A DNA stretch of 64,000 nucleotides from Mesorhizobium sp. B2-3-4 (GTDB lineage Bacteria > Pseudomonadota > Alphaproteobacteria > Rhizobiales > Rhizobiaceae). The translations under genes and the position numbers were made by a program. Of the stretch, positions 16,636 through 25,605 are shown one piece after another (position 1 is the stretch's first letter; every line of letters begins with the position of its first letter). The DNA is taken from assembly GCF_006442315.1 (NCBI RefSeq), contig NZ_VFVY01000011.1, positions 124,001-188,000 of the forward strand, given 5' to 3'. The notes under the pieces were generated by a model. The model made no database searches and was not told the DNA's origin. It worked only from the letters and a program-made list of their open reading frames with translations.

Positions 16636-18090
16636 TTATCCCACCGCGTTCAACAGGGCCGTCATCATATCGTCGACGGTCTTCATCATCCGGGCCGACG
16701 CCTGATAGGTATGTTCGAGATCGAGCATCAACGACATTTCCTGGTCGACGTTGACGCCGGTGGCATTGGAGAGCGCCTCGGCGCTGCGCTGGGCCAGCGC
16801 TTCCTTGGCGTCCGACGCGGTCGAAGCCTGCTGGCGCATGGCCTGGAGCCAGCCGATCGAATTGGCGGCGTAGTCGGAAACGCTTGATGTCGCCGAAATT
16901 CCGGCGGCGGAATCGAACGTCATCGGCTGGTCGAGCCGGTCGCCATAGGCAACCAGGAGGCTGGAATATGACGCGCCGCCATCGGTATTGGCGACATAAG
17001 CAGCACCATTGGCGCCGCCGTCGCGCAGCAATGTCGGGTTGCCGCCAACGCTCGGATCCATCGCCGCGTTGATGCTGATCGAACCGGCAAGGCCGTTGAC
17101 CAGCGTGCCCGCGGCCGGCACGGCCGGCGCGCCGGGCCAGGTGAACAGGCCGGCGGCGTTGGGCTGCGAAGGCGCGGTCTCGGCGAAGGCCGTGATCAGG
17201 CCGCGCGCGGTCTCGTCGAGCTGGCCCTGCATGGTCGAGGCAACGCCGTCGCGCAGCTGCAGCAAGCCGGCAAGCTTGCCGCTGGCGCTGGTATTGGCGC
17301 CGGCACCCGCCGAGACGGGGACGTTGTCGATATAGACGGTGTTGCCGGCGGCTCCGGCGGCATAGCCGGCCGACGGCGTGAAGCTGACCGTGCGCGGGAT
17401 GGTCTCGAACAATGTGGTGCCGTCACCAGTGGTGATGACCATGTCGTTGTCGCCGCGTGTGAAAGTCGAGACCGGAACATAGTCGGCGATTTTTTTCAGC
17501 AGCGCGTCGCGTTGATCGAGAGCGTCGGAAACATCGGTGCCGGAACGGGTTCCGGAGATGACGGCCTGGTTGGCATCCTGGAACTGGCCGAGCAACGAAT
17601 TGAGATCTTTGACAGCGGTGTCGATCTGACCGTCGGTCTGGGTGCGGAAGTCCTGGATGGCCTTGGAGCCTTCGTTCAGGGAGCGCACGACCTGCTTGGC
17701 CGCGTCGATGACCGTGGAGCCGAGATTCTGGTTGGACGGCGAGGTGGCGTAAAGCTGCAGCTGCTGCTGCAGATTGGCGATGGCCGTCGAGGGCGAGGAC
17801 GCATTGTCGACGCCATTGACCGCCACGCTCAGCTGATCCATGCCGCTGTAGAGCGCGTTCTGGCCGCTATAGGCCGACAGCGCGCCGAGATTCTGGCGAA
17901 ACAGCAGGTCGTTGGTCACGCGCTGGATATCGACCACCCGGGCGCCCGGCGTCGTGCTGGAGACGACGGCGATGCGGCGCGTATAGTCCGGATTGGAGGC
18001 GTCCGAGACGTTGCGCGTGACAACGCTTGTCTGCCGCGAGGTGGCCAGAAGCGCCGATTGGGCGATACTCAATGCGGAGGAAAGCGACAT
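16636..18090 (-). CDS. flgK: Hook-filament junction protein FlgK
   Basis: A 484-residue hook-associated protein 1. The N-terminus (MSLSSALSIAQSALLATSRQTSVVTRNVSDASNPDYTRR) contains the flagellar rod/hook family motif, and the C-terminus (GVNVDQEMSLMLDLEHTYQASARMMKTVDDMMTALLNAV) is the paired D0 helix. The FlgK middle region is about residues 130-400. It lies 27 bp after flgE. Confidence 0.96.
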   Translation of the reverse strand: MSLSSALSIAQSALLATSRQTSVVTRNVSDASNPDYTRRIAVVSSTTPGARVVDIQRVTNDLLFRQNLGALSAYSGQNALYSGMDQLSVAVNGVDNASSPSTAIANLQQQLQLYATSPSNQNLGSTVIDAAKQVVRSLNEGSKAIQDFRTQTDGQIDTAVKDLNSLLGQFQDANQAVISGTRSGTDVSDALDQRDALLKKIADYVPVSTFTRGDNDMVITTGDGTTLFETIPRTVSFTPSAGYAAGAAGNTVYIDNVPVSAGAGANTSASGKLAGLLQLRDGVASTMQGQLDETARGLITAFAETAPSQPNAAGLFTWPGAPAVPAAGTLVNGLAGSISINAAMDPSVGGNPTLLRDGGANGAAYVANTDGGASYSSLLVAYGDRLDQPMTFDSAAGISATSSVSDYAANSIGWLQAMRQQASTASDAKEALAQRSAEALSNATGVNVDQEMSLMLDLEHTYQASARMMKTVDDMMTALLNAVG

Positions 18091-18117
18091 GCTGGTCTTT
18101 CACGGGCGGAGCCCGGT

Positions 18118-19377
18118 TTATCTCTTCAGGTTGACAAGGACGTCCATCAGATCGGAACCGGTCTGGAAGACTTTCGAATTGGCGGTGTAGCTGCGCTGTG
18201 CCGCGATCATGTCGGTCAATTCCTCGGCGATATCGACGTTGGAATTTTCGAGCGCGCCCGAGATGATGGAACCGGCCTTGCCTTCATTGGCAAAGCCGAC
18301 ACGGATCGCACCGGACTCGGTGCCTTGCGCATAGACGTTGCCAGGCAATGCCTTGAGCTGGTCGGGGCTTTGCACATCGGCCAGCGGAATCTTGTAGAGC
18401 GCCTTGGAGGTGCCGTCCTTGTACTGGGCGTAGATGGTACCGTCCTTGCTGATCTGGATCTTGTCGATGGTGCTCGGCGCGTTGCCGTTGACCTTGGCGT
18501 CGGAAACGGTGAAGCCGGTGCCAAGCTGGGTGAGCGCCGACAGATCGAGATCGAGGCTGGCGCCGCCCGGCACCGTGAACGTAACGCCGGTGGGAGTGCC
18601 GGTGAGTTTGCCGGTGGTGGTATCAAAGGTCAGGTTGGCCGAGCCCAGCGCGCCGCCGGCAGCGTATGGAAACCCGGTTCCAGCCGTGGCCTTGGACTGG
18701 TCGAAGACCGCCACCTGCCAGGTGCCGGCGCCGGTGTTGGTGAAATAGACGTCGAGCAGCTTCTTGTTGCCGAGGTTGTCATAGGCGACCATCGACGTTT
18801 TCTGGGTGTACTGCGAGCCGGCAACGTTGTCGGTGGGCCGGCTGCCGGCGGCGACCGGCGTTGCACCTGCCGGCAGATTGCCGCTGAAATTACCTTCGGT
18901 GCTCGGCGTTGCGGTCAATCCCTGGTCGGAAATGACGACGGGCTCGAGACCTTCGAAGCCGTTGACGGTCGCTGCCGGCGTGCCGTTGGCGTAGCTGTAG
19001 GCCATCAACTGGAAACCGGCGGCATTGACCAGCCGGCCCTGTGCGTCGGGAACGAAGGCGCCGGCGCGGGTCAGGAAAGGGGTGCCGCTTGGATCCTGGA
19101 CGACAAAGAAGCCGTCGCCGCTGACGGCAAGGTCGGAAACCGAGGTGGTGTATTGAAGCACGCCGGGATCGCTTACCGCCTGGCGGATCGTCGTGGTGAC
19201 GCCGCCGGAATTGTAGGCGCCGCCCGTCGACGGCATGATCAGCGTCGAGAATTCGGCGGAGGACCGCTTGTAGCCGGTGGTGTCGGAGTTAGCGATGTTG
19301 TCGGCTGTCGTCGACAGGCGGTTTGCCTGGGCGTTCATGCCGGAAACGCCGGTCCGCATCATTCCGTAGAGGCTCAT
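18118..19377 (-). CDS. flgE: Flagellar hook protein FlgE
   Basis: A 419-residue hook subunit. The N-terminal rod motif reads MSLYGMMRTGVSGMNAQANRLSTTADNIANSDTTGYKRS and the C-terminus ends in SNVDIAEELTDMIAAQRSYTANSKVFQTGSDLMDVLVNLKR, both diagnostic. It is the first gene of the flgE-flgK-flgL-flaF-flbT-flgD-fliQ operon; the 79 bp before it, after ftcR, must hold its promoter or be read through from ftcR. Confidence 0.97.
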   Translation of the reverse strand: MSLYGMMRTGVSGMNAQANRLSTTADNIANSDTTGYKRSSAEFSTLIMPSTGGAYNSGGVTTTIRQAVSDPGVLQYTTSVSDLAVSGDGFFVVQDPSGTPFLTRAGAFVPDAQGRLVNAAGFQLMAYSYANGTPAATVNGFEGLEPVVISDQGLTATPSTEGNFSGNLPAGATPVAAGSRPTDNVAGSQYTQKTSMVAYDNLGNKKLLDVYFTNTGAGTWQVAVFDQSKATAGTGFPYAAGGALGSANLTFDTTTGKLTGTPTGVTFTVPGGASLDLDLSALTQLGTGFTVSDAKVNGNAPSTIDKIQISKDGTIYAQYKDGTSKALYKIPLADVQSPDQLKALPGNVYAQGTESGAIRVGFANEGKAGSIISGALENSNVDIAEELTDMIAAQRSYTANSKVFQTGSDLMDVLVNLKR

Positions 19378-19456
19378 CGAGATGTCTCCGCAATATCCAT
19401 GCCACTGGCTTCGAGGCTACGCGTCCTGTCTTGCGCGAGGCTGGCGCGGTGCTGCA

Positions 19457-20125
19457 TCAGAATACGAGCCGGTAGCCGAGGAAGCGCTTGGAATCGATGG
19501 GGTCGGTGCCCAGCTTCTCACGCAGTTTCTTGCGCAGTTTGCTGATGTGGCTTTCCACCACGTTCTCCTCGACCTCTTCGTCGAAGATGCCGTAGATGGC
19601 GTTGAACACCTGGGTCTTGGTGACGCGACGTCCGCGGTTGCTCGCCAGATATTCCAGGATGCGGCGCTCACGGCGCGGTAAGGGCAGCGGCTGGCCGTCG
19701 ATCTCGGGATCGCGGCCGTCCATGAAGATGCGCATGGCGCCGATCTCGGTAAAGGCGACATCCTCGTTGGCACGGCGCCGGATGGCGGTGATGCGGGCCA
19801 GGATTTCGCGGATGTGCACCGGCTTGCGGATGACGTCGTCGACACCGCTTTCGAACAACCGCAGCGTGTTTTCCAGCGAATGCTGCTCGCTGAGCGCAAT
19901 CACCGGAGCTCCGGTGCGGTCGCGGATCTGGCGTGGGGAGATCGCGCCGTCACGGCAATCGCCGATCAGGAAGGCTCGCACCGAGCGCAGATCGGTATCG
20001 GCGGCCGAGTTCACCCATTCGCCGAATTCGCTTGGCGCAAAGCCGGCGCAGGCGACGCCCTCGCGGTCAAAAAGTGAATTGTAGCCCTCTGTCACGAGCT
20101 CTCGCTCGTCAACGATAACGATCAT
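19457..20125 (-). CDS. ftcR: Flagellar transcriptional regulator FtcR/Rem (OmpR family)
   Basis: A 222-residue response-regulator-like activator. The N-terminal receiver-like domain (MIVIVDERELVTEGYNSLFDREG) lacks the usual acidic pocket arrangement, as in Rem and FtcR, which are thought to act without phosphorylation. The C-terminal OmpR winged helix includes PLPRRERRILEYLASNRGRRVTKTQVF and VESHISKLRKKLREKLG. In Sinorhizobium Rem is activated by VisN/VisR and switches on the structural operons; in Brucella FtcR does the same. ATG 20125 matches the family start and has AAGGCGGGG upstream; the in-frame ATG at 20203 lacks a ribosome-binding site. Confidence 0.94.
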   Translation of the reverse strand: MIVIVDERELVTEGYNSLFDREGVACAGFAPSEFGEWVNSAADTDLRSVRAFLIGDCRDGAISPRQIRDRTGAPVIALSEQHSLENTLRLFESGVDDVIRKPVHIREILARITAIRRRANEDVAFTEIGAMRIFMDGRDPEIDGQPLPLPRRERRILEYLASNRGRRVTKTQVFNAIYGIFDEEVEENVVESHISKLRKKLREKLGTDPIDSKRFLGYRLVF

Positions 20126-20202
20126 CGGCCCCGCCTTCCGAATCAGCTCATCTGCCCCGTGGGGAAAGGCGTATCCGCTGGCGGGAATCCTGAACACGGT
20201 CA

Positions 20203-20223
20203 TTTCTTGTAACTAGTTTCTTG
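20203..20223. promoter_or_regulatory. Tandem repeat with central palindrome upstream of ftcR
   Basis: TTTCTTG occurs at 20203-20209 and again at 20217-20223, a 14-bp period, with the palindrome AACTAGTT (20211-20218) between and overlapping. This lies about 80-100 bp before the ftcR start in an unusually AT-rich 223-bp gap. It is a candidate site for a LuxR- or OmpR-type activator such as VisN/VisR or FtcR itself. Confidence 0.35.
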
Positions 20224-20348
20224 GGAGTCTGGAATCGTATCGGTTGCATTAGCGTGCAGCCAGATATGCTTGCCGGTCCAAGTCTTGACCAAGTCGAATC
20301 GGTGGCCTGGCAGCCACGGATTTGATGTATTAGAAGCAGAAAATGCGC

Positions 20349-20939
20349 TTACGGGTTGCAGAAAGCGCGGGCGTTCGTCGTCCATTTGCCAAAGCCGGTG
20401 GCAACCATGTTGGCGATCACCCTGCACACATAGACCTTCTGCGCCGGGTCGTTGTCGGGACCGGCATGATAGCGGGCGACCGCCATCGACCAGGTCTCAT
20501 GACGGGCGTGGAGGCTGGCCAGGAAGCGCGCTGCGTAGTCGACGTTCTGGCGCGGGTCGAGCATGTCCTCGACACTGCGGAAATGCGAGGCGTGGTAGTG
20601 ATGATTGATCTGCATGCAACCGAGATCGATCAGCGTCTTACCCTCCCGCTGGGCGTTGGCGAAGGCGGCAAGCGCTTCGGCCCGGTTTCTCGGAAAGACC
20701 GCTTTTCCTTCTATATTCAAGGCGTTGGGCTGAAGGCTGCCCTTGTTGCCGGTCTCGGTCAGCCCGACGGCATAGAGAATGCCGGCGGGCACGCCGTAGC
20801 GGTCGGCGGCACGCAGGATCTCGGGCTCGCAAGGATTGGTGGCGGCGCCGGCGCCGCTGGCGAGGCTAGATAAACATATCGCCGCCAGCGCGCTCGCGAG
20901 GATGCGAAGCGGCGCGGCCGTGTGCTTGCGCGTCATCAT
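20349..20939 (-). CDS. Flagellar lytic transglycosylase (SLT family)
   Basis: A 196-residue periplasmic muramidase. The signal peptide (residues about 10-33, hydrophobic, ending GAGAA) precedes an SLT domain: AADRYGVPAGILYAVGLTETGNKG, where the E of TETG fits the catalytic glutamate, then LIDLGCMQINHHYH and AVARYHAGPDN. ATG 20939 follows AAGGGG and lies inside the 3' end of fliK (74-bp overlap). In this order a separate transglycosylase of this kind opens the peptidoglycan for the rod, a job done in enterobacteria by the FlgJ C-terminal domain; no FlgJ gene is seen in the window. Confidence 0.88.
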   Translation of the reverse strand: MMTRKHTAAPLRILASALAAICLSSLASGAGAATNPCEPEILRAADRYGVPAGILYAVGLTETGNKGSLQPNALNIEGKAVFPRNRAEALAAFANAQREGKTLIDLGCMQINHHYHASHFRSVEDMLDPRQNVDYAARFLASLHARHETWSMAVARYHAGPDNDPAQKVYVCRVIANMVATGFGKWTTNARAFCNP

Positions 20940-22245
20940 GGCTACCCCTTGCGGATTGCTGACCGGACTGCTGGCCGGCGGCCCCGCCATTGCCGCCGCC
21001 GGAATTTCCGGGCTGAAAGGATGACGGATCGCGGCCGGGCGCGGCGCCCGGCGAGGCGGTGGCATCCGTGCGGGTTGTAGAGGGGACAGCTATCGAAGGT
21101 TGCAGGATGGTGACCTTATCAACCTCGAAGCCAAGCCCGCGCAGCGACTTGACGATCGCTTCGCTGTCGCTGGAGAGCCGCCGATAGGCATCGTGTGTTT
21201 CGGGCTTCAACTCAATCGAAAGTTGTTCTCCTGACAGGCGCAGATGGGCCGTGACCACGCCCAGTTCGGCCGGGTGAAGTTCGATCTTCAATACATGTGT
21301 CGGAACGGCAACAGAGCCCGTCAGTTGAGCGGTCGCGGAGGCCGCGGAAAGCACCTGGTTCGGACCGCCGTCGGCTGAAATGGCGCCGATGACATTGAGG
21401 GCCGCCTGGCTGATCGGTGCCTGCGGCGGCGCGGGGAAGCTGCGCTCGGAAACGACGTCGACGCGTGCCGCCGCGGACAGCTGCTTGCCTGGCTCGGACC
21501 GCAATGAGGACTGAAGGTCGGCCATGGATTTCAATTGCGGCGCAGCCTGTTTCGGCTCCACGCTGGGAACCTCGGCGGGCGCCGCCTCGGGCAGGGGGCC
21601 GGCCGCGATCATGCTGTCGTGTCTTGGCGCGCCGGCCGGTTCGCGGGCGGCCTTGCCGTCGAGCTTCGTCAACGGCCCATCGACGAGCGACACCCGCTCA
21701 GGCTTTGACATGGGCTCGAGTTCGTCCAGACCAGCGCTGGAATCCTGCCGGTAAGCCTTGGATGGAAGCTGTCCGTCGACAGCGGCGTCCTGACCTGTTG
21801 CGCTCGCATCCGAGCCGGCCGACTTGGCCGATGTCGAGAAATGGCGCAGGTCATGAAACGCCATCAGCAGCGGCAAATGCTCGTCGAGCGGCGTCGCGCC
21901 GGCGTCGGTTGCCGATGCGTCGATGTCGGCATCCTTTTGCGTCGCGTCGTTCTTGCCGTCCTTCATGGATTTCGCCGCGTGTGATCCGGTCGGCGTTGCC
22001 CTTGCCTTGGTCGCGGGCATCGGTTCGTCCTCGCCTGCTTTTGCCGCGAGATTCGCGGCAAGCCTGTTCCAACGCGGATCGCGGGAACCTGCCTCGGTCG
22101 GTGGTTGCTTTTCCGAATGGACGGGGCCTGCGCCGCCATGCACCATCTTGCCGAAGCCGGCATCGTCCTTTTTTCCGGCGGCCGGCTGCTCGGCCGTGCG
22201 CGCGGCGGTAAATCCTGGCAGGGCCGAGCCGAGGCTGGGGGTCAT
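20866..22245 (-). CDS. fliK: Flagellar hook-length control protein FliK (MotD)
   Basis: A 459-residue protein. The first 300 residues are low-complexity, rich in A, P, D, K and G, as expected for the ruler region. The C-terminal Flg_hook domain is recognisable at about 305-385 (VLKIELHPAELGVVTAHLRLSGEQLSIELKPETHDAYRRL). It was first called MotD in Sinorhizobium. Its start overlaps the motC stop by 4 bp (ATGA). The last 70 residues are glycine/glutamine-rich and overlap the transglycosylase gene in another frame. Confidence 0.9.
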   Translation of the reverse strand: MTPSLGSALPGFTAARTAEQPAAGKKDDAGFGKMVHGGAGPVHSEKQPPTEAGSRDPRWNRLAANLAAKAGEDEPMPATKARATPTGSHAAKSMKDGKNDATQKDADIDASATDAGATPLDEHLPLLMAFHDLRHFSTSAKSAGSDASATGQDAAVDGQLPSKAYRQDSSAGLDELEPMSKPERVSLVDGPLTKLDGKAAREPAGAPRHDSMIAAGPLPEAAPAEVPSVEPKQAAPQLKSMADLQSSLRSEPGKQLSAAARVDVVSERSFPAPPQAPISQAALNVIGAISADGGPNQVLSAASATAQLTGSVAVPTHVLKIELHPAELGVVTAHLRLSGEQLSIELKPETHDAYRRLSSDSEAIVKSLRGLGFEVDKVTILQPSIAVPSTTRTDATASPGAAPGRDPSSFQPGNSGGGNGGAAGQQSGQQSARGSHDDAQAHGRAASHPRERAGGDMFI

Positions 22246-23609
22246 TTCGGGGCGGCTCCAAGCATCTGGTCGATCAGGTCGAGCTGTCGACGGGTTTTTG
22301 TCATGGCTGCGTCGGTAGGGTCGGTCGTGTCGGCGCTGGCCGGCGCCGCCGGAGCCGATGCCGGCAGCACGGTTGCCGCGTCGGGCGCGGGCTCGGACGC
22401 GCTCGGCGCAGCCACAGCCGCGTCTGGCGACGGTGCAACCGCCGGCTGTTCGGAGACGGCACCCTCGACGGGCGGCAATCCGGCGGCATCAGTGGCCGAT
22501 GCGGCAATCTCGGGTTCGGGCGATGGCGCGGCCGCGGCCGGCGCCGGATTTACAGCCGGAAGGGAAGCAGGCGGTGCCACCACTTCCCCGGCGATGGCCT
22601 GGGCGGCGTCGAGCAAGGCGCGGTCGCCGTCCGACAATTTGCTGCGGTCGATCTTGCCCAGTTTGGCGCGCACGTCCTCGATGGTGTCGGAGGTGACGGT
22701 GGACAGGCTGGAATAGAGCAAGGCGCGCGGATCGCCCTGATTGGTATTGCCGTCGCGACCTTGTTCGGCCCTCGCCGATGCGAAGGCCGACAAGTCGCTC
22801 ATGCCATCGATCGCGGCGCGGCGGGCGATGCGCAGATAGATCACCTTCTCGCGCTCTGGATCCATCATCGAGGTGATGTCGGCAAGCTTGTCCTGGCTGA
22901 CCGACATGTGCAGGGTGATCACGCCGGAGACGAAGGAATCGGCGAACTGGCTGGCGTAGGGCGAGTAGAGGTAGCGCTCGACATACTGGGTGGAGGCAAG
23001 AGCGAACCGTGCCGCGTCGCCTTGCGCGACGGCAATGCCGACCGAGCGCCGCAAGGCCGCTTCTTCCACCAGCGTGCCGGGACTGAGCAGCTTGGCCTCG
23101 TCGAGCAGCGTGAGCGCGGCCGCCGGCTGGTCCGTGGCAAGCAGTGACCCCTTGACCAAAGCGAGGAAGGCGCCGAGATCGCCCGGCAGGGTCATCGGGT
23201 CGACTGGCCCCAGTGCCTCGATCGCCGCGCCGGGCCGGCCGTTCAGATAGTCGATCACACCTTTGGCTATGGCAAGGTTCTGCGAATCCGAGGCGGCGCG
23301 CGATACGGCCGCCTCGACCGTCACCGGATTGCCGCCACTCATGCCGTAGACCAGGAGCGCGCGAAAGTTCCTGGGGTCCTTGAAATCCTCGGCATCCGCC
23401 GCGCGCAACCGCGCATCGGTCATCTCGAGCAGCTTGGCCTGCATCGGCATCGCGGCATGATCGCCGGCCGCGATGCGGTCCTGGACGAGCTGCAACGAGC
23501 GCACCAATTGATAAGGCTGCAGCATATCCTGGGCGAGACCCGCTGACGGATACGCCGCGGCCAGCAGCAACAGGCCCATCAGGCGGCTGGTGAGCGCCGC
23601 CCGCTTCAT
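22242..23609 (-). CDS. motC: Periplasmic motility protein MotC
   Basis: A 455-residue secreted protein (signal peptide about 1-26, cleavage after GLA). The body (LQPYQLVRSLQLVQDRIAAGDHAAM, GVIDYLNGRPGAAIEALG, FADSFVSGVITLHMSVSQDKLADITSMMDPEREKVIYLRIARRAAIDG) is the MotC family of the Rhizobiales, which binds the periplasmic part of MotB and modulates motor energisation. The last 100 residues are an Ala/Pro-rich tail. ATG 23609 overlaps the motB stop (ATGA). Confidence 0.92.
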   Translation of the reverse strand: MKRAALTSRLMGLLLLAAAYPSAGLAQDMLQPYQLVRSLQLVQDRIAAGDHAAMPMQAKLLEMTDARLRAADAEDFKDPRNFRALLVYGMSGGNPVTVEAAVSRAASDSQNLAIAKGVIDYLNGRPGAAIEALGPVDPMTLPGDLGAFLALVKGSLLATDQPAAALTLLDEAKLLSPGTLVEEAALRRSVGIAVAQGDAARFALASTQYVERYLYSPYASQFADSFVSGVITLHMSVSQDKLADITSMMDPEREKVIYLRIARRAAIDGMSDLSAFASARAEQGRDGNTNQGDPRALLYSSLSTVTSDTIEDVRAKLGKIDRSKLSDGDRALLDAAQAIAGEVVAPPASLPAVNPAPAAAAPSPEPEIAASATDAAGLPPVEGAVSEQPAVAPSPDAAVAAPSASEPAPDAATVLPASAPAAPASADTTDPTDAAMTKTRRQLDLIDQMLGAAPK

Positions 23610-24985
23610 CCGCCGGTCGCCATCAGGATCTCGATGCGACGGTTGGCCGCCGACAGCGGATCCGCGGCATCCTTGGGCTGGCGATCGGCAAAGCCTGCAA
23701 CCTCGGTGATGCGGCGTTCGTCGACGCCGCCACGCACGAGCATGTAGTAGGCGGAGTGCGCCCGCGCCGTCGACAGCCGCCAATTGTCGTAGTTGGCGCT
23801 GCGGAAGGGGCGCGCATCGGTGTGGCCGTTGATGCTGATCGTGCCTTTCTGGCTGTTGACGATGCGGCCGATCTTTTCCATCGCCAGCACCAGCTCACGG
23901 CTCGGCACCGCCGAGCCGACCTCGAACATGCCGAAGTCGAGCTGATCGGTGATGGAGATGACGACGCCCTTGTCGGTGGCCTCGACCGAGACACCGTCAT
24001 GCAGCTTGTCACCGAGCTTGAAGGCGGCGGCCAGTTGCTGCTTGACGTCGGCTGCCGCCTTCAGGGCGGCGGCGGTAGGAGCCTTGTCCGCGGCCTCGGA
24101 TTTCGCGGCCTCCTGCTTCGCGGCGTCCGTGCCCGCCTTGTCCACATCCGCCTTGTCCGCGTCCGTGGCCTTGTCGTCTCCAGCCTTGCTGTTGCCCGCC
24201 TTGGCATCGCCGGTCTTGACCGTTGTCGCGGCGGCTTCCTTGCCATCCGCGGCCAGGGGCTCGAGCGGTGCGTCCTTGATGGGCGGAGCCGCAGGCACGG
24301 CCTTGACCCTGGCCACCTGCGTCTCGGCCGCCTTGTCGCCAGGCTTGAGCGGGTCGCCCTCGATCCTTGGGCGCTGGGCACTCGCCTCGGCGCCGGGCGC
24401 GGCGACCTGCTGCGACCAGAAGTCCGGCTCGAAAGGATCGCGGTAGGACGCGCCGCCGGAGGCGCCGGTCGCCGGGCCGGAATTCTGCGCGCCGCCATCG
24501 CCCTTCTGGCTGACATTCTGCATGACGCCGGTATCGGTGGCGATCTCCGAGAGCACCGCATAGGGGTCGGCGAAAAGATGCTCGTCCGACTGTTGCGCCT
24601 GCTGCGGCTCCTGCTTGTCCTGTTTGCGGTCGGATGAGCCCGCGGCTCCGGTGCCGTCCTGTCCGGCCTTGGTTGTCGCTTCCTGCGGGTCGTCGGCCGT
24701 CAACCCGACAGAGCGCGGACCATTGCCGAGATCCTTAAGGCCCTTTCGGCTCGACTCGCGGTCGACCAGCTTGACGGGGTTGAAGTAGGAGGCGACGGCC
24801 GTCTTGGTCTGTTCGTTGGCGGCATTGATCAGCCACATGACCAGAAAGAAGCACATCATCGCGGTCATGAAGTCGGCGAAGGCGATCTTCCAGACGCCGC
24901 CATGATGGCCTTCGTCGTGGTCGTCATGGCCGCGCCGCACGATGATGATCTCGTGCCTGCCATGATCGGCATCGGCGACGCTCAT
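23606..24985 (-). CDS. motB: Flagellar motor stator protein MotB
   Basis: A 459-residue stator subunit. It has a short cytoplasmic His/Asp-rich N-terminus, then the single transmembrane helix with its proton-binding aspartate (GVWKIAFADFMTAMMCFFLVMWLINA, about residues 31-56), a very long linker with many Lys/Ala/Asp repeats (about 200-310), and a C-terminal OmpA-like peptidoglycan-binding domain (ISINGHTDARPF). It is longer than enteric MotB (308 residues) because of the linker. The start overlaps the fliH-like stop (ATGA). motA is not adjacent; it lies at 41186 on the other strand. Confidence 0.96.
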   Translation of the reverse strand: MSVADADHGRHEIIIVRRGHDDHDEGHHGGVWKIAFADFMTAMMCFFLVMWLINAANEQTKTAVASYFNPVKLVDRESSRKGLKDLGNGPRSVGLTADDPQEATTKAGQDGTGAAGSSDRKQDKQEPQQAQQSDEHLFADPYAVLSEIATDTGVMQNVSQKGDGGAQNSGPATGASGGASYRDPFEPDFWSQQVAAPGAEASAQRPRIEGDPLKPGDKAAETQVARVKAVPAAPPIKDAPLEPLAADGKEAAATTVKTGDAKAGNSKAGDDKATDADKADVDKAGTDAAKQEAAKSEAADKAPTAAALKAAADVKQQLAAAFKLGDKLHDGVSVEATDKGVVISITDQLDFGMFEVGSAVPSRELVLAMEKIGRIVNSQKGTISINGHTDARPFRSANYDNWRLSTARAHSAYYMLVRGGVDERRITEVAGFADRQPKDAADPLSAANRRIEILMATGG

Positions 24986-25602
24986 GACAGAACCTCGGAA
25001 AGGGTTGCCGACCATTCGGCCATGCGCGTCTCGAACACGGCCTCGTCGACGGTGACCGTCAGATCGAAGCCGGGCGCTTCGATGAAGTCGAGATTTTCGG
25101 CACGTGGCCCAAGCGATGCCTTGAGCGTTTCGAACAGCGAGTGCGGCCCGCGCACGGCGATGCGCACAGCTTCGCCATCGCCGACAGCTTCGCGGACCGC
25201 GCCGGCGAGCGCTTCAAGCGAACGCTTGCGCAGATCGTCGCTGACGACGCCGCCGATGATGCGGGCGACCGTGGCGGCGACAAGATCCGTCACGCGCGCC
25301 TCCATGGCGTCGATGCGCGACGAGACCGCATTGCCGACATCGCCGCCGAAGCTTTCCAGAAAGGCCCTCGCCTCCTCGGCATTGGCCTGACGCTCCGCTT
25401 CCAGCGCTGCCTCATGAGCCGCGGCAAGCCGTTCGGCGAGCGTTGTCTCTGCCTGAGCGACCGCTTCGGCGATCAGCGTGCCGATATCGGCCGTCGGTGC
25501 CGCCGCCTCCGGTTTGTGCTCGGCGACGGTCTGAGGCGGGCTGGCGCGTTGCGCGCGCGTGCCGAAATCCGGGAGAAGATCGAAGAGGGCTGCGGAAGCC
25601 AT
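24982..25602 (-). CDS. fliH: FliH-like export ATPase regulator
   Basis: A 206-residue soluble protein between fliF and motB. After a low-complexity N-terminus it has a long Ala/Glu-rich coiled coil (about residues 45-85, IAEAVAQAETTLAERLAAAHEAALEAERQANAEE) and a C-terminal globular region (VAATVARIIGGVVSDDLRKRSLEALAGAVREAV ... FIEAPGFDLTVTVDEAVFETRMAEWSATLSEVL) with the layout of FliH/SctL. No other FliH candidate is visible in the cluster although FliI and FliJ-like proteins are present. Coupled to motB by 4 bp and 3 bp after fliF. Confidence 0.7.
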   Translation of the reverse strand: MASAALFDLLPDFGTRAQRASPPQTVAEHKPEAAAPTADIGTLIAEAVAQAETTLAERLAAAHEAALEAERQANAEEARAFLESFGGDVGNAVSSRIDAMEARVTDLVAATVARIIGGVVSDDLRKRSLEALAGAVREAVGDGEAVRIAVRGPHSLFETLKASLGPRAENLDFIEAPGFDLTVTVDEAVFETRMAEWSATLSEVLS

Positions 25603-25605
25603 GGT

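Noticed and set aside
17512..19545. A 677-codon plus-strand ORF opposite flgK and flgE
   Set aside because: Antisense shadow of well-supported genes; no family features and no ribosome-binding site.
20126..20203. A 26-residue N-terminal extension of FtcR from ATG 20203
   Set aside because: No ribosome-binding site there, and the family begins at MIVIVDERE, which has one.
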